Source: Penelope pileata (taxonomy: Eukaryota; Chordata; Aves; Galliformes; Cracidae). From it: 64,000 nucleotides of DNA. This document shows, in pieces, positions 63,204 to 64,000 of the stretch. The notes under the pieces were generated by a model. The model did not search any database. It worked only from the letters and a program-made list of their open reading frames with translations, and had not been told where the DNA came from. The translations under genes and the position numbers were made by a program. How positions within the stretch are numbered: position 1 is the stretch's first letter; every line of letters begins with the position of its first letter. The stretch spans positions 558,001 to 622,000 of the forward strand of contig WBMW01004026.1 in assembly GCA_013396635.1 (NCBI GenBank), given 5' to 3'.

Positions 63204-64000
63204 TAATGTTAATAGTTTTTAAGAAGAAAAGTGATGTTTGCAGTATGGAGGGAAAGGGTTCTGTGGCCACCAGCATCTGGTAATTGTTTTTCCTGTGGTT
63301 TGTAGCCTCTCCACTGCTGCTGCTGAGCAATAGGAAAATGGCATCAGTATAGTCTGCTCTGGCATGGACTGTAGATGTTTCTGTAGGTGTTATACCACAA
63401 AAGCTTTGTGGCAGCTGCAAGGATAGGAAAGAGCTGGGGACAGGGAATAAAAGTCACAAGTGAGACATGGCAGCACTTTCACCTGAAATCGGGAGGATGA
63501 AGGGCTGTTTCCTGCACTCACAACGATGAACCATCCTCCCAGATCAGCCGTGAGCCCCCAAAGATGGTTTAATTCCACCTGAGACTCTATCCTGGGCTAC
63601 AGATTTGAAGAGTGTAAGGGAGAAAAGAGCAAAATCTTTATAGGTGGGGAGAGGTGGCTGAGAAACTGTTGTTCTGCAGCACTTAGCTGCAGTGTTCTTG
63701 ATTATGGCAAAATCCACATTCAGTGAGAGCAGAGTGACCAGCACCAAGCAGAGCACTGTTCCTTGGGCTATGTTGCTATTTGCAGGATGAAGAGCCCAAC
63801 TATGTAAATTTCATATGATTTTCCATATGGCAGACATTAGAGAGGTGCTCCTAGGGCAGCATTTATCTAATGGTGGTTCCTAAATGAGCAGTTATCCCTA
63901 AGATTTTCTGACTCTTGGCTATACTATATCCAGAAAGGCTTCAAGTAAAGAAGCTGAAGCTCTTTGAACTGATTTGACTGCTGCAGATCACCCTACAGGG

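Larger units (their letters stand above)
55823..64000. other. AT-rich non-coding DNA at the right end
   Basis: Holds the CAA and TAG microsatellites. The longest frame (149 codons, 57891-58340 plus) has no recognised domain. A 60-codon plus frame at 59716-59898 has a hydrophobic start but no supporting context. Confidence 0.5.

Noticed and set aside
63016..63420. 134-codon leucine-rich minus frame as a membrane protein
   Set aside because: The leucine run is translation of a TAG/CAA-type microsatellite.
1..64000. CRISPR array, tRNA, rRNA or operon-like system
   Set aside because: No spaced direct repeats, no tRNA B-box-like GGTTCGAATCC and no rRNA sequence were seen on reading; gene density is that of vertebrate non-coding DNA.

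Overview
This is vertebrate nuclear DNA, almost certainly from a bird. The evidence is the repeats: at least ten CR1 LINE fragments whose 3' ends carry the short ATTCTATG-type terminal repeat (reading as TCATAGAATCATAGAA on the other strand), and five LTR fragments of two families I know, from memory, as widespread in bird genomes. The order and species cannot be fixed; a galliform is possible but unproven. There is no bacterial or viral gene organisation. Most computed open reading frames are chance frames or lie inside repeats.

Layout. 1-33 kb: non-coding DNA (intergenic, or intron of a gene whose exons lie outside or were not recognised). It holds CR1 fragments near 13.0, 15.1, 21.0, 23.5, 31.35 and 32.6 kb, an antisense LTR at 9.98-10.53 kb, an LTR fragment at 32.6 kb, microsatellites (TA/TACA, GATA/GACA, GGGAA, TTCC) and ancient SINE-like relics. 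33.6-38.7 kb: the only recognisable gene, a minus-strand KRAB/C2H2 zinc-finger locus. It has a CpG-island promoter region, a first-exon donor, an open 63-bp exon, a 127-bp KRAB-A exon, a 99-bp KRAB-B exon and a terminal finger exon. The exon phases agree throughout, but the last exon has an apparent one-base frameshift in a homopolymer and only two of about four fingers keep all zinc ligands. It is therefore either a decaying gene, a KRAB-only product, or a gene hit by a sequencing error. One complete-looking LTR sits in its second intron and another LTR fragment sits just upstream of its CpG island. 39-64 kb: more non-coding DNA, with CR1 at 40.1, 46.7, 53.8 and 55.7 kb, an antisense LTR end at 55.4 kb, simple repeats, and a few AT-rich blocks that could be conserved regulatory DNA.

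How the parts relate. A KRAB zinc-finger protein would normally bind DNA, often a retroelement, through its fingers and recruit a TRIM28-type corepressor through KRAB. Here the locus is surrounded by LTR relics, but nothing shows that it targets them. No operon-like system, CRISPR array, tRNA, rRNA or convincing novel system was found. The strongest points for follow-up are the KRAB-ZNF locus and its frameshift, the unresolved base (N) inside a CR1 at 23590, and a perfect DR1 nuclear-receptor-type site at 25088-25100.
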